Source of the DNA: Peredibacter sp045999315
GTDB taxonomy: Bacteria; Bdellovibrionota; Bacteriovoracia; Bacteriovoracales; Bacteriovoracaceae
NCBI RefSeq assembly: GCF_045999315.1
Contig: NZ_CP174607.1
Location: forward strand, 2,046,001 to 2,110,000
Reading direction: 5' to 3'
Length of the DNA stretch: 64,000 bases
Part shown: one piece after another, positions 40,710 to 49,779 of the stretch
How the letters are laid out: every line of letters begins with the position of its first letter
How positions within the stretch are numbered: position 1 is the first letter of the stretch
Notes under the pieces: generated by a model
Databases searched by the model: none
Seen by the model: only the letters and a program-made list of their open reading frames with translations
What the model was told of the DNA's origin: nothing
Translations under genes and position numbers: made by a program

Positions 40710-42518
40710 ATGAAACTAAAGAACATTGCCGTTGTGGCCCACGTGGACCACGGTAAAACGACTCTTGTTGACCAACTTCTAAAGTATTCAGGTACATTTT
40801 CTGCTCACGAACAGGTTGCTGAACGTGTGATGGATTCTGGTGAGCTTGAACGTGAACGCGGTATTACAATTAAAGCTAAAAACTGTGCGATTCGCTGGAA
40901 AGACACAAAAGTAAACCTTCTGGATACTCCTGGTCACGCCGACTTCGGTGGTGAAGTTGAACGTTCTCTTATGATGGTGGATGGTATTCTACTTCTGGTA
41001 GATGCTTCTGAAGGTCCTCTTCCTCAAACTCGTTTCGTACTAACAAAAGCTCTAGAGCGTGGAATTCGTGTTGGTGTATTCATCAACAAAGTTGACCGTG
41101 CCGATGAACGTATTGATGAAGTACGTGGCGAAGTAGAAGATCTTCTTCTTGAAATCGCCTCTAACTCTGGTCACGATATCGACCTAGATATTCCTTTCTA
41201 CTACGGTTCAGGACGAAATGCTTACGCTTCAAAAGATAAGACTCGTCGTGAAGGTAACATGGATCCGCTTCTAGACTTCCTAGTAAGTGACTATTACCCA
41301 TCTCCGAATTTTGATAAATCAGGTTCAGCACAACTTCTTGTGACTAACCTTTCATACTCAAACTACCTTGGTTCATTGATGGTTGGTCGTATCACTCGTG
41401 GTAAGATCGAAAACTCTAAGCAAATTGCTCACATCGGTGCTGATGGTAAAGTGAAGCCTTTCAAGGTCTCTTCACTTCAAATTTATGATGGTCTTGGCAT
41501 GGCGACAGTTGATTCAGCTGAAGCTGGTGAGATTGTTATTATTTCTGGATTTGAAAATGGTGACATCGGTGACACTCTTGCCGCTGTTGATAATCCTGAA
41601 GCACTTCCTCGTATTGAAGTTGAGCCACCTACAGTATCTGTACAGGTATCAGTATCAACTTCTCCAATGTCTGGCCGTGAAGGTGAATACCTAACGTCTA
41701 GAAAACTAGAAGAGTTCCTTATCGATGCGATTCGTAAGAACGTATCTCTTAAATATGAGCCAACTGAAGATCCAAAAGTTTTCATTCTGAAAGCGCGTGG
41801 TGAGCTTCAAGTAGCAGTGGTGTTCGAAGAAATTCGTCGTGCTGGTTTCGAGCTTATGATTGCTCGTCCGCAAGTTATTACAAAAGAAATCGATGGCGTT
41901 CTAATGGAGCCGTTCGAGCGTCTAGTTCTGGACGTGCCTGATGATTCAACAGGTGCAATCACAGAAAAGATGGCAACTCGTAAAGGTCGTCTTGAGGCCA
42001 TGGCACCATTCGGTGAAGGCCGTACTCGTATGGAATTCCATGTTCCATCTCGTGGTCTCATCGGTTACCGTTCAACGTTCCTGACTGATACTCGTGGTCA
42101 GGGTCTTATGTCTTCTTACTTCGTAGGCTATGAGCCACACGTGGGTAAGATGCTTGCTCGTCAGAACGGCGCTCTTATTTCAGACCGTGCTGGTAAAATT
42201 ACTCCATACGCTCTCTTCAATCTTCTTTCTTCAGGGAAGCAGTTTGTTCTTCCTACAGAGCAAACATATGAAGGTCAGGTAGTAGGTGAGCATACTCGTC
42301 CTAACGATCTAAACGTAAACGTATGTCGTGAAAAACACCTTTCATCAGTACGTACGGCCGGTAAAGATGAGAACATCATTCTTCCACCAATTCCTCCAAG
42401 AACTCTTGATTGGGCACTTGATTGGATTGATGACGATGAGTGGGTAGAAGTAACTCCGAAAAACATCCGTATCCGTAAAAAAGAACTTAATCAAAATATG
42501 CGTAAAGTTACACGCTAG
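40710..42518 (+). CDS. typA: Ribosome-associated GTPase TypA/BipA
   Basis: 602 residues, translational GTPase with EF-G-like domains plus the BipA-specific C-terminal domain. G1 is AHVDHGKTT (9-17), G3 is DTPGH, and G4 is NKVDR. It assists 50S subunit assembly and stress adaptation. ATG 40710 follows TGAGGA; the in-frame TTG at 40698 is rejected. The 139-base upstream region contains GGAGGGGGAG (from about 40608), which could pair with CTCCCTCC (about 40675), a possible leader fold. Confidence 0.95.
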   Translation: MKLKNIAVVAHVDHGKTTLVDQLLKYSGTFSAHEQVAERVMDSGELERERGITIKAKNCAIRWKDTKVNLLDTPGHADFGGEVERSLMMVDGILLLVDASEGPLPQTRFVLTKALERGIRVGVFINKVDRADERIDEVRGEVEDLLLEIASNSGHDIDLDIPFYYGSGRNAYASKDKTRREGNMDPLLDFLVSDYYPSPNFDKSGSAQLLVTNLSYSNYLGSLMVGRITRGKIENSKQIAHIGADGKVKPFKVSSLQIYDGLGMATVDSAEAGEIVIISGFENGDIGDTLAAVDNPEALPRIEVEPPTVSVQVSVSTSPMSGREGEYLTSRKLEEFLIDAIRKNVSLKYEPTEDPKVFILKARGELQVAVVFEEIRRAGFELMIARPQVITKEIDGVLMEPFERLVLDVPDDSTGAITEKMATRKGRLEAMAPFGEGRTRMEFHVPSRGLIGYRSTFLTDTRGQGLMSSYFVGYEPHVGKMLARQNGALISDRAGKITPYALFNLLSSGKQFVLPTEQTYEGQVVGEHTRPNDLNVNVCREKHLSSVRTAGKDENIILPPIPPRTLDWALDWIDDDEWVEVTPKNIRIRKKELNQNMRKVTR

Positions 42519-42524
42519 TTTATG

Positions 42525-42547
42525 GGGCCTCTTCGGAGGCCCTTTTT
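42525..42547 (+). terminator. Intrinsic terminator of typA
   Basis: GGGCCTC (42525-42531), TTCG, GAGGCCC (42536-42542), then TTTTT. A perfect seven-pair stem with a stable tetraloop. Confidence 0.95.
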
Positions 42548-42653
42548 AATTGTGCTTGTCAGTTATCTTGCGAAAACCTTCACTCATTCAATCTCGTCTT
42601 CATTGTTATAATCAGATTAGTCACTATATCTCTCATTGAAGAAAGGAGGGATT

Positions 42654-43049
42654 ATGAAAAAACTAATTGGTTCGGTCTTACTTCTTAGTTTAAGTTTGTA
42701 TGGAAGCGCGGCCACTTCTCAGAAAAAAGTTTCACCTCCGGCCAGTGCTGACATAGGTGTCGCCACTCCCACTGATTCAAGTACCAGTCCTTCGGGCATC
42801 TCTAACAGTTCAGGTATCACCACTGATGAGATGAATACGTCTCCGAATCCGGCCCCTGCAACAGAAGATGAATTACTTCGAGACACCACTTTGACAAAAG
42901 ACGTTCCTCAGTCAGGACCTTCAAAACCAGAGGGTAAAGGCATGGAGGCCCAGCAGGATGAGAACGCACTTGATTACAGTACAACCCCTAAGAATCAGAA
43001 AGAGGTTCCACCAGTAAAAAAGCCAAATTCGAATAAGATCAAGAATTAA
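42654..43049 (+). CDS. Small exported low-complexity protein
   Basis: 131 residues from ATG 42654, which follows AAAGGAGG. Signal peptide KKLIGSVLLLSLSLYGSAA. The mature part is rich in Pro, Ser, Thr, Asn and Lys with no cysteine, and is probably disordered. A TATAAT at 42607-42612 is a likely -10. It is followed after 47 bases by another small exported protein. No family recognised. Confidence 0.65.
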   Translation: MKKLIGSVLLLSLSLYGSAATSQKKVSPPASADIGVATPTDSSTSPSGISNSSGITTDEMNTSPNPAPATEDELLRDTTLTKDVPQSGPSKPEGKGMEAQQDENALDYSTTPKNQKEVPPVKKPNSNKIKN

Positions 43050-43096
43050 AGTTCTTTGCTCCACTATCCGATAAGTATGGTAGTGGAGAAGAACTT

Positions 43097-43336
43097 ATGA
43101 AACTGATCGTGTCTTGCGTTTTATTACTTTCAGGCGCGGCCTTTGCCGGATCTGTAAAAGATTTTAATAAAGAGCTGATTGAAACGGTGAAAACTGATTT
43201 CAAAAAGGACGAGGACGCATTCAAAACCAGGGCCGCTCGTGCCCCTGCTTCTGTGGAAGTAGAAGTTACTCCAGCGGATGAAGTCCCAAATAAGATAGAT
43301 AAAAACGTAAGGCAAATCGGGCCAAATAAATGGTAA
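43097..43336 (+). CDS. Small exported protein
   Basis: 79 residues with signal peptide (VSCVLLLSGAAFA, cleavage near residue 18). The ~60-residue mature part is charged and helical (KDFNKELIETVKTDFKKDEDAF). No recognised family. A terminator starts at its stop codon, so it ends the transcript begun at 42654. Confidence 0.65.
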   Translation: MKLIVSCVLLLSGAAFAGSVKDFNKELIETVKTDFKKDEDAFKTRAARAPASVEVEVTPADEVPNKIDKNVRQIGPNKW

Positions 43337-43363
43337 AAAAGAGGGACGAAAGTCCCTCTTTTT
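43336..43363. terminator. Bidirectional-type intrinsic terminator
   Basis: AAAAAGAGGGAC (43336-43347), GAAA, GTCCCTCTTTTT (43352-43363): a 12-pair perfect stem flanked by A- and T-tracts. It separates the small exported protein from the deacetylase gene. Confidence 0.93.
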
Positions 43364-43400
43364 ATTTGAGCAATTTTTAGAGACATCCGATAAGTCCTCA

Positions 43401-44567
43401 ATGAAATTCTATCTCTCACTTTTGTTGTTGTTTGCTTCCACCCATGGTGAAGCGCAAAGTTGCCAATTAAAAAGTCAGGAAGCCCTTGGCAGAGAAGTTC
43501 TTGATGAACTCACAAGAAATCCCATTAATTGTGACAATCAATCCATACATTTAACTTTTGATGATGGCCCGAATCCTCAGGTGACGCCTGTACTTCTGAA
43601 GGAATTAAAAGCACGCAATGTGAAGGCCACATTTTTTGTGTCTACGACCAACTTAGAGGCCTCACATCGAAGTCACGAGACAAACCTGGCATTGGTAAAT
43701 GAAACCATGAATGCGGGCCACTTAATCGCAAGTCACGGTCACGAACATAACGCTTACGATTTGCGAATGGATGGTAAAGGTGAAGTGCTGGAGAAAGGTT
43801 TTACTGATCAACAGAAAGAACAACAGATTACTCGTAGTGTTCAGCTTTTAAACTACGCCACCCAGAACCGTTTTAGTAATCAAAAACCTTTGCTCTTTCG
43901 ATTCCCCTACGGGCGAGGGGCGATGCCTTCGGCCGCTGAATTAAAACGAATGGACCAACAAGGGACCATGCGTTTTCAAAGTAGGGATTATGCTGGCCAA
44001 TTGGCGGAGTACCGTCGCCAAAGTGCTCCTCTGCAAATCCTTGCCGGTAATGGTTTTTCTCATCTCGGCTGGAACAATGACTCCGGTGATTCATCTCATG
44101 GGATGGGGATGCCTTCACGAGATGTTCTAAAAAGTTATGTCGTAAAAAATCTAAAAAGTATGTGCTCAGGCAATTCCATGCAAGTGGCACTATTTCACGA
44201 CATCAAGATCATGAATACGGCCGCCATTCCAGTCATCCTGGATATCGGAAAATGTTTGGGACTTAATTTTGTCTCGCCCAAAGAGATGATGAGTAACTCA
44301 CAGAGTTTGGTTGACCGTGGAGTCTTGATTCAAAAATCGAAAACTCTAAGAGCACCGGCCGATACTTTAGGAGAGCTGATTGCAACGGTGACTCAGGCCG
44401 GGACCGCAACTCCAGAGTGTCCTCCGGAGAAAGATCAGACTTGTTATAGTGAGCAGTATAAACGACGTTATCAGGAATGCGAGGGTGGGGCCTCCATCTG
44501 CCTTGGCGGTCGTTGGTACTCCCGCCAAGATCCGATGATTCTTTTGAACTGTAACTTGAAAGACTAA
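43401..44567 (+). CDS. Secreted polysaccharide deacetylase (NodB domain)
   Basis: 388 residues. Signal peptide (FYLSLLLLFASTHGEA) followed by a NodB homology domain: LTFDDGPN with Asp54-Asp55, zinc ligands His112 and His116 (SHGHEHNAYD) and RFPYGRG. Such carbohydrate esterase family 4 enzymes remove N-acetyl groups from peptidoglycan or chitin-like glycans. The last ~60 residues form a separate cysteine-rich tail (CPPEKDQTC, CEGGASIC, LNCNLKD). In Bdellovibrio, related deacetylases mark the prey wall during invasion; a similar role here is inference. Its stop overlaps the convergent stomatin gene by 4 bases. Confidence 0.85.
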   Translation: MKFYLSLLLLFASTHGEAQSCQLKSQEALGREVLDELTRNPINCDNQSIHLTFDDGPNPQVTPVLLKELKARNVKATFFVSTTNLEASHRSHETNLALVNETMNAGHLIASHGHEHNAYDLRMDGKGEVLEKGFTDQQKEQQITRSVQLLNYATQNRFSNQKPLLFRFPYGRGAMPSAAELKRMDQQGTMRFQSRDYAGQLAEYRRQSAPLQILAGNGFSHLGWNNDSGDSSHGMGMPSRDVLKSYVVKNLKSMCSGNSMQVALFHDIKIMNTAAIPVILDIGKCLGLNFVSPKEMMSNSQSLVDRGVLIQKSKTLRAPADTLGELIATVTQAGTATPECPPEKDQTCYSEQYKRRYQECEGGASICLGGRWYSRQDPMILLNCNLKD

Positions 44568-45307
44568 CGATTCATTAACTTACTTAGAAAATCCACAGGC
44601 ACTGGGAAGAAAGTTGTTGAGCTGTTATTAGAGCCGGCAACTTCTCTCATGGTTTCTAAGAAACGAAGAGTGATGGCGTCTTTTTGTTCACCAAGAACCT
44701 GTGCCGCTTCTGCAAGCTTCTTAGAGGCCTCAAATTCACCTTGCGCAGAAATGATCTTCGCGCGTTTTTCACGTTCAGCTTCAGCTTGTTTTGCCATTGC
44801 TCTTTGCATTTCAACCGGAAGGTCGATGGCCTTAACTTCAACGTTTGTCACTTTAATACCCCATGGCTCAGTTAACTCGTCCAAAATGCCCTGAAGTTTA
44901 GAGTTAATGGCATCACGGTGAGCAAGAATCTCATCTAGCTCATACTGGCCCACCACTGAACGAAGAGTGGTCTGAGCGATTTGTGCAGTTGCGTGGTAGT
45001 AGTTTTCAACCGAGATGATGGCGCGCTCAGGATTACTCACTTTGAAGTAAACCACCGCGTTCACTTTAAGAGTCACGTTATCTTTGGAAATAATGTCCTG
45101 AGAAGGAACATCCATCGTCACGAGACGAAGATCAACTTTGATCATTTTTTCTAGCCCTGGGATCAGGATAATAAGTCCGGGCCCACGAACTCCTGAGAAT
45201 TTTCCGAGACGGAAAATAACACCTCTTTCATATTCATTAAGAATTTTGAAAGTGCTGAACAAAATAAGTGCGGCGAAAACAATAAAAGGCAAAAACGTAA
45301 GAGACAT
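44564..45307 (-). CDS. SPFH/band 7 (stomatin-like) membrane protein
   Basis: 247 residues: N-terminal membrane hairpin or helix (3-25), the band 7 domain beginning NEYERGVIFRLGKF, and a C-terminal alpha-helical region rich in Glu, Ala and Lys for oligomerisation. Acts in the inner membrane as a scaffold. It begins 9 bases after the NfeD gene, the classic stomatin-NfeD pair. Confidence 0.93.
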   Translation of the reverse strand: MSLTFLPFIVFAALILFSTFKILNEYERGVIFRLGKFSGVRGPGLIILIPGLEKMIKVDLRLVTMDVPSQDIISKDNVTLKVNAVVYFKVSNPERAIISVENYYHATAQIAQTTLRSVVGQYELDEILAHRDAINSKLQGILDELTEPWGIKVTNVEVKAIDLPVEMQRAMAKQAEAEREKRAKIISAQGEFEASKKLAEAAQVLGEQKDAITLRFLETMREVAGSNNSSTTFFPVPVDFLSKLMNR

Positions 45308-45316
45308 GGAAGCTCC

Positions 45317-46633
45317 TTATGAGTGAGATGTCTTTTTAATTTTTATAAGTAACTGTTTTGGATCAACGGAAGTGACTTCCACTTGATCACCAATTTCAAT
45401 ATTCTCCTGGGCCTCGGCGTTCCAGATTTCACCCAGAACTTTTACCTGATATTGGTCACCAGAAAGACGAGTGAGAACAAATCCTTTGGCCCCGGTCGGA
45501 AGAAAAAAGTCGCCCGGGCTTTTTTGTTTTTTCTTATCGTTCCAAAGATACCAAACAATAAGGCCAATGGCCGTTGCAACACCTGCCAGAGTCGACAAGA
45601 GTACCGGATATTCAACTGAAATGTAACCAGAGTCTCCGTGAAATAAGAAGAGAGAGCCCACAACGAAGGCCGCGAGTCCAGCAACAGAGAGAAGGCCATA
45701 GCTGGTTATGAACACTTCTAAAATGAGTAAGGCGATTCCGAGAACGATAAGACCCATTGAGCCCCAGTCCAGAGGAAGAACCTGAAAAGCGATGGCGGCA
45801 AGAATGATAAAGGCCACTCCGAAGGCCCCCGACACATATCCACCTGGTGCTTGCAGTTCAAAGTAAATCAGCGCCACACCAATTAAAAAAAGAAAGTAGG
45901 CCGTCGAAGGGTTGGCCAGAACTTCTAAAAGTTTTTGTCCCATCGTCGCTTCGTATTCTTTGAATTGAAGATTATGACTAAGTTTTAATGTTTTTACTTC
46001 GCCATCAAGAGAAAGGGTTTTCCCATCGAGATAAGTAATCAGATCCTGCTCGTTAGAAATGACTCCATTGATGATTCCAAGTTTTATTGCCTCAGCGTCT
46101 GTATAGGACTCGGCCTCGGTAATCATTTTTTCAAAGGGCAGAGAAGGGCGACCGCGGGATGTGCTCAGTGAGCGCACCAGTGCCGCCAAATCGTTCATGG
46201 CCTTTTGGCGCCCATCACCTTCTTTTATGTCCTCACCCAGACCTACAGGAGTTGCTGCTCCAATATTTGAGCCTGGAGACATGAAGAGAAAATGAGAAGC
46301 CGATGCAATAATCGCCCCGGCACTTGAAGCTGAGGCCCCTTCCGGAGTGATCCAGACGACGACCGGTCTTTTCTCACGGCCAAACATGGTGATAATATCT
46401 TTCGTGGTCGTAACCAGGCCACCTGGTGTGTTCATTTTAAGCACAATCAGGGAGGTCTTAGGCAAAGCTTTGAAATGTTGGTTCAGATAATCATAGGAGG
46501 CGGGAGTAATGGCGGAATTTATGCTCAACAGACTGATCTCGTTCACCACATAGTCTGAACAAAGCCCCGTTAAAGGCAAAACTCCCAAGACAAAAACCAA
46601 AAACTGCAGTATTATTCTCTGTCTCATATACAT
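45317..46633 (-). CDS. Long-form NfeD membrane serine protease
   Basis: 438 residues. Signal peptide, then a ClpP-class protease domain with MNTPGGL, nucleophile Ser104 in SASSAG and the likely base Lys144 (RQKAMND), as in the archaeal PH1510 protease that cleaves stomatin. Four to five membrane helices (about 230-370) and a C-terminal NfeD OB-fold (about 380-435) follow. Forms an operon with the stomatin-like gene. ATG 46633 and ATG 46627 are both possible starts; neither has a clear ribosome site. Confidence 0.9.
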   Translation of the reverse strand: MYMRQRIILQFLVFVLGVLPLTGLCSDYVVNEISLLSINSAITPASYDYLNQHFKALPKTSLIVLKMNTPGGLVTTTKDIITMFGREKRPVVVWITPEGASASSAGAIIASASHFLFMSPGSNIGAATPVGLGEDIKEGDGRQKAMNDLAALVRSLSTSRGRPSLPFEKMITEAESYTDAEAIKLGIINGVISNEQDLITYLDGKTLSLDGEVKTLKLSHNLQFKEYEATMGQKLLEVLANPSTAYFLFLIGVALIYFELQAPGGYVSGAFGVAFIILAAIAFQVLPLDWGSMGLIVLGIALLILEVFITSYGLLSVAGLAAFVVGSLFLFHGDSGYISVEYPVLLSTLAGVATAIGLIVWYLWNDKKKQKSPGDFFLPTGAKGFVLTRLSGDQYQVKVLGEIWNAEAQENIEIGDQVEVTSVDPKQLLIKIKKTSHS

Positions 46634-46681
46634 CTTAGGTTAATGAAAACCAGACACACGTACAAGTTAAAAGGGTCGCCT

Positions 46682-47974
46682 ATGGCAACGCAAAAAATGA
46701 AATTTTATATCGCAACCATTCTTAATCCTCAAAATGATAAAGAATGTGACTTCTATACCAATGGTCTTCTTGCAGTTGAAGGCACAAAGATCAAAGACGT
46801 CCTTCCTTTAGAGAAAGGAGTCAAGAAATACGGCGCGAAGATGAATAAGCGTAACACGACTGATTTTGGTCATGCTGTGATCATGCCAGGGTTCTTCGAT
46901 ATGCACTTTCACTGGGTACAGGACGATGTAAGGGAGATGCCTAAAGATTCTCTTCTTGAGTGGCTTGAAAAATACACTTTCCCAACTGAGATGAAATTTG
47001 CAGATAAGGCCTACGCGAAGAAGCGCGCTGAACTATTTTTCCAAAAGCTTGTTCGTCACGGAACTCTGGGTGGCGCGTGCTATAGCTCAATTCACGAACA
47101 TGCCGTAGATGCGGCCATGAAAAAGGCCAAGGGACACTTTGTGATCGGTAACGTGATCATGAATATGAATTCACCAGAGGCCCTGACTCAATCAGAAGAA
47201 TCATCTCTGAAACTGACTCAGAAACTGATTAAAAAGTTTGGCAAAAAACACTGCTTCACTCCGCGCTTTGCGATCACGACGACTCCGAAAGTGATGAAAG
47301 AGGGAAGTAAGATGGCCGATAAAGCGAAGTGCTTTAAGCAAACTCACTTGTCTGAGACTCCTGCTGAAATTGATTTCGTTTTGTCGATTTACCGTAATCT
47401 TCCTGGTTTTGAAAAAGTGAAGAGCTACACAGAAATTTACGAGAAAACTGGCATGCTAGGTGAGAGATCACTGATGGGACATGGTATTCACCTTTCAAGC
47501 AAAGAGCTTCAAACTCTTAGCAAAACGAAGACCAGTGTTGTTCACTGTCCAACATCAAACGCTCCTATCGAAGAGAAAGGACTTGGTTCAGGTCTTTTTA
47601 ACTTTAAACAAGTTGAAAAGAGCAAAGTAAGATGGGCACTTGGTTCTGATATCGGTGGCGGACCTTTCTTATCTATGTTTGATGTGATGAGAAGTTTTGT
47701 CGATCAACATAAGAAGAAAGAGGCCACATTTGTAAAGGCCCTTTACCGTTCAACTCTTGCTGGTGCTGAGATTTTGGGTCAGGGCAAGGCCACTGGTAAC
47801 CTTAACAAAGGCAAAGAGGCGAGCTTCATCGTTGTGCCACTTCCAAAAGATAGTAATCCTAAAGGTGCTGAGGCCCTTTTAAGTGACCTCATTACTCCTC
47901 ACCGTAAGGACCGTCATGGTTACGAGGGTCTAGTGAAGGATGTCTACTTTTGTGGGAAGGCCCTTTCTAAATAG
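46682..47974 (+). CDS. Amidohydrolase, guanine-deaminase-like
   Basis: 430 residues from ATG 46682, preceded by AAAGGG. TIM-barrel amidohydrolase: the HxH pair in FFDMHFHW, SLLEWLEKYTFPTE (close to the GuaD signature), QTHLSE, GHGIHL, and the metal-binding Asp in LGSDIGGG. VVHCPTSNAP also fits. Guanine deaminase converts guanine to xanthine; related chlorohydrolases are an alternative. Cytoplasmic, apparently monocistronic and divergent from nfeD. Confidence 0.78.
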   Translation: MATQKMKFYIATILNPQNDKECDFYTNGLLAVEGTKIKDVLPLEKGVKKYGAKMNKRNTTDFGHAVIMPGFFDMHFHWVQDDVREMPKDSLLEWLEKYTFPTEMKFADKAYAKKRAELFFQKLVRHGTLGGACYSSIHEHAVDAAMKKAKGHFVIGNVIMNMNSPEALTQSEESSLKLTQKLIKKFGKKHCFTPRFAITTTPKVMKEGSKMADKAKCFKQTHLSETPAEIDFVLSIYRNLPGFEKVKSYTEIYEKTGMLGERSLMGHGIHLSSKELQTLSKTKTSVVHCPTSNAPIEEKGLGSGLFNFKQVEKSKVRWALGSDIGGGPFLSMFDVMRSFVDQHKKKEATFVKALYRSTLAGAEILGQGKATGNLNKGKEASFIVVPLPKDSNPKGAEALLSDLITPHRKDRHGYEGLVKDVYFCGKALSK

Positions 47975-48127
47975 CCTCTTAAAGTGGCCAGTTTTAGATA
48001 AACCATTAAAAAAACGTCTCCTAAGGTAGTTGGATTAAGTTACTGAACTCATGGAAAATTGCGGATCTTTTAGTCTGCTGACTCAGGTTAGGGACATAAT
48101 TCGACTACCTAAAAAATTGAGAGAAGA

Positions 48128-48493
48128 ATGAACTCCCCTCGCATTTTGTACATTGATGATGAAGTAGATCTTCTGGATCTAGCTGCCACATTTTTCGAAG
48201 AAGAAAATCTTCCGATCGAAACATGTTCAGATTTTCAGGAAGCATTGGCCTTAATCAGGGCCAATAAATATGACCTGATTATCTCGGACGCAAAAATGCC
48301 GACGGGAAGCGGGCCTGAATTATTTCGTATCGTGAGAAGCGAAGGTCTCTATTCAGGACGCATTGTACTCGTCACAGGCAACATAGAAGATTTCGGATCA
48401 GAGAAAAGCCGATCCGATTTCGATCTCGTGATTTATAAACCAATTCGCTTTCAGGAGTTGGTGGCCAAAGTTAAAGAGATGCTTTCAGTTTAA
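48128..48493 (+). CDS. Single-domain response regulator (receiver only)
   Basis: 121 residues covering just a CheY-like receiver: acidic pair in YIDDEVD, phosphoacceptor Asp in ISDAKMP (near residue 55), VTGN and the lysine of YKPI. No output domain and no adjacent histidine kinase. The 153-base gap upstream holds an AGGTAGT/ACTACCT inverted pair (about 48023 and 48105) and a CATAAT -10 candidate. The 3' end overlaps exonuclease III by 9 bases, convergently. Confidence 0.92.
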   Translation: MNSPRILYIDDEVDLLDLAATFFEEENLPIETCSDFQEALALIRANKYDLIISDAKMPTGSGPELFRIVRSEGLYSGRIVLVTGNIEDFGSEKSRSDFDLVIYKPIRFQELVAKVKEMLSV

Positions 48494-49243
48494 TTCCAAA
48501 ACAATTGGACAGTGATCTGAACCCATAACATCTGGTTTGATGTAGGCATCTTTTACTCTTGGAAGTAAATCTGGTGTGATGAAGAAGTAATCGATCCTCC
48601 ATCCAACGTTTCTGGCCCGCACACCGGGCATGTTACTCCACCATGTATAGGCACCTGTTTTCTCCGGATTGAGATGACGGAAAATATCCACATAGCCTTC
48701 GCCAATAAATTTATCCATCCACGCTCTCTCATTCGGAAGGAAACCAGTGGTTTTTTGATTGGTCTTAGGATTGGCGAGATCAATTTCTTTGTGAGCAGTA
48801 TTGAAGTCACCAGTGATGATGATGGGTTTTTTCTTTCGAAGTTCATTCATCTTCGCAAGAACGTCATCACAAAATTCCATCTTGAAAGGGACTCTTTTAT
48901 GATCACGTTGCCCATTCGGAAAGTAGCAATTCAAGAGATAAAATTCTTCGAGTTCGTGAATGAGAACACGTCCTTCTGAATCGAAACAATGTTTTTCAAT
49001 ATTTTTCGTGTCAAGGATTTTCTCTCGAGAAAATGTGGCAACACCTGAATAGCCTTTTTTTTCAGCGGAACTATGAAAAATCTCATGCTCCTTCATTTCT
49101 CTGATTTCAAGAGGAAACTGATCGAAGTTAGCTTTTGTCTCTTGTAGGCATAAGATATTTGGTGATTCCTTAGTGAACCATTCAAGAAATCCTTTATTAT
49201 ACACAGAGCGTATACCGTTAACATTCCACGAAATTAGCTTCAT
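48485..49243 (-). CDS. xth: Exodeoxyribonuclease III / AP endonuclease
   Basis: 252 residues. Exonuclease-endonuclease-phosphatase fold: SWNVNGIRS at the N-terminus, CLQETKA with the metal-binding Glu, GDFNTAHKEIDLANP, and the C-terminal GSDHCPIVLEL catalytic Asp-His. Repairs abasic sites in base-excision repair. Length matches the ExoA/XthA family. Confidence 0.95.
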   Translation of the reverse strand: MKLISWNVNGIRSVYNKGFLEWFTKESPNILCLQETKANFDQFPLEIREMKEHEIFHSSAEKKGYSGVATFSREKILDTKNIEKHCFDSEGRVLIHELEEFYLLNCYFPNGQRDHKRVPFKMEFCDDVLAKMNELRKKKPIIITGDFNTAHKEIDLANPKTNQKTTGFLPNERAWMDKFIGEGYVDIFRHLNPEKTGAYTWWSNMPGVRARNVGWRIDYFFITPDLLPRVKDAYIKPDVMGSDHCPIVLELN

Positions 49244-49315
49244 AAAAAATTTTTCCTAGTTATTTTCAAAAAAGAAGGTCGATAAGATAGATAATAATTT
49301 TTTTGTGAATGGTGA

Positions 49316-49343
49316 ATGACATTCTAGAAAAAATGAATATTAT
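49316..49343 (+). promoter_or_regulatory. Promoter of the XRE regulator with overlapping palindromes
   Basis: ATGACA (49316-49321), 16 bases, TATTAT (49338-49343). GAAT-gac-ATTC (49314-49324) covers the -35 and the palindrome TTCTAGAA (49322-49329) lies next to it; either could be an autoregulatory operator. Confidence 0.5.
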
Positions 49344-49376
49344 TTTGAATCTCGCCCCAACCTAGACGGAGAACAC

Positions 49377-49721
49377 ATGCGTTGCTTTAAGAACATTGCT
49401 CAGCTTATTCGTACAAAAAGAATGAATCATCCAAAAGGTTACTCTCAGTCTGAGCTTTCTCATTTACTTGGCTATAAGAATGGTCAATTCATTTCAAACG
49501 TAGAGCGTGCTCTTTGTAATATCCCTCTTAAAATGCTTCGCAAAGTATCTGAAGTTCTCGATATCCCTGCTGAAGAATTGAAAGCTGCTATTCTCAAAGA
49601 CCAAGAAGAGACTCTTAATAACTACCTCTACAACATCAAGCCTTCTAAGAAAGAAAAAGCTGAAGTACAAACAACAGCTCATGTAGCAACTTACGGTGCT
49701 ACAGGTACAGACGGAATTTAA
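49377..49721 (+). CDS. XRE-family helix-turn-helix regulator
   Basis: 114 residues. A lambda-Cro-type HTH covers about residues 8-68 (YSQSELSHLLGYKNGQFISNVERALCNIP). The C-terminal ~45 residues are hydrophilic and unassigned. GGAGA precedes the ATG. It is transcribed alone from the promoter at 49316 to the terminator at 49750. Targets unknown. Confidence 0.88.
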   Translation: MRCFKNIAQLIRTKRMNHPKGYSQSELSHLLGYKNGQFISNVERALCNIPLKMLRKVSEVLDIPAEELKAAILKDQEETLNNYLYNIKPSKKEKAEVQTTAHVATYGATGTDGI

Positions 49722-49749
49722 TCGTTAATTTATTGAATTTTTTTTGATG

Positions 49750-49774
49750 AAGGTCAGGCATTGCCTGACCTTTT
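49750..49774. terminator. Bidirectional terminator between convergent genes
   Basis: AAGGTCAGG (49750-49758), CATTG, CCTGACCTT (49764-49772), then TTATTTTT; on the other strand it is followed by an A/T-rich stretch with TTTTTT. Serves the XRE gene and the disordered-protein gene. Confidence 0.9.
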
Positions 49775-49779
49775 ATTTT

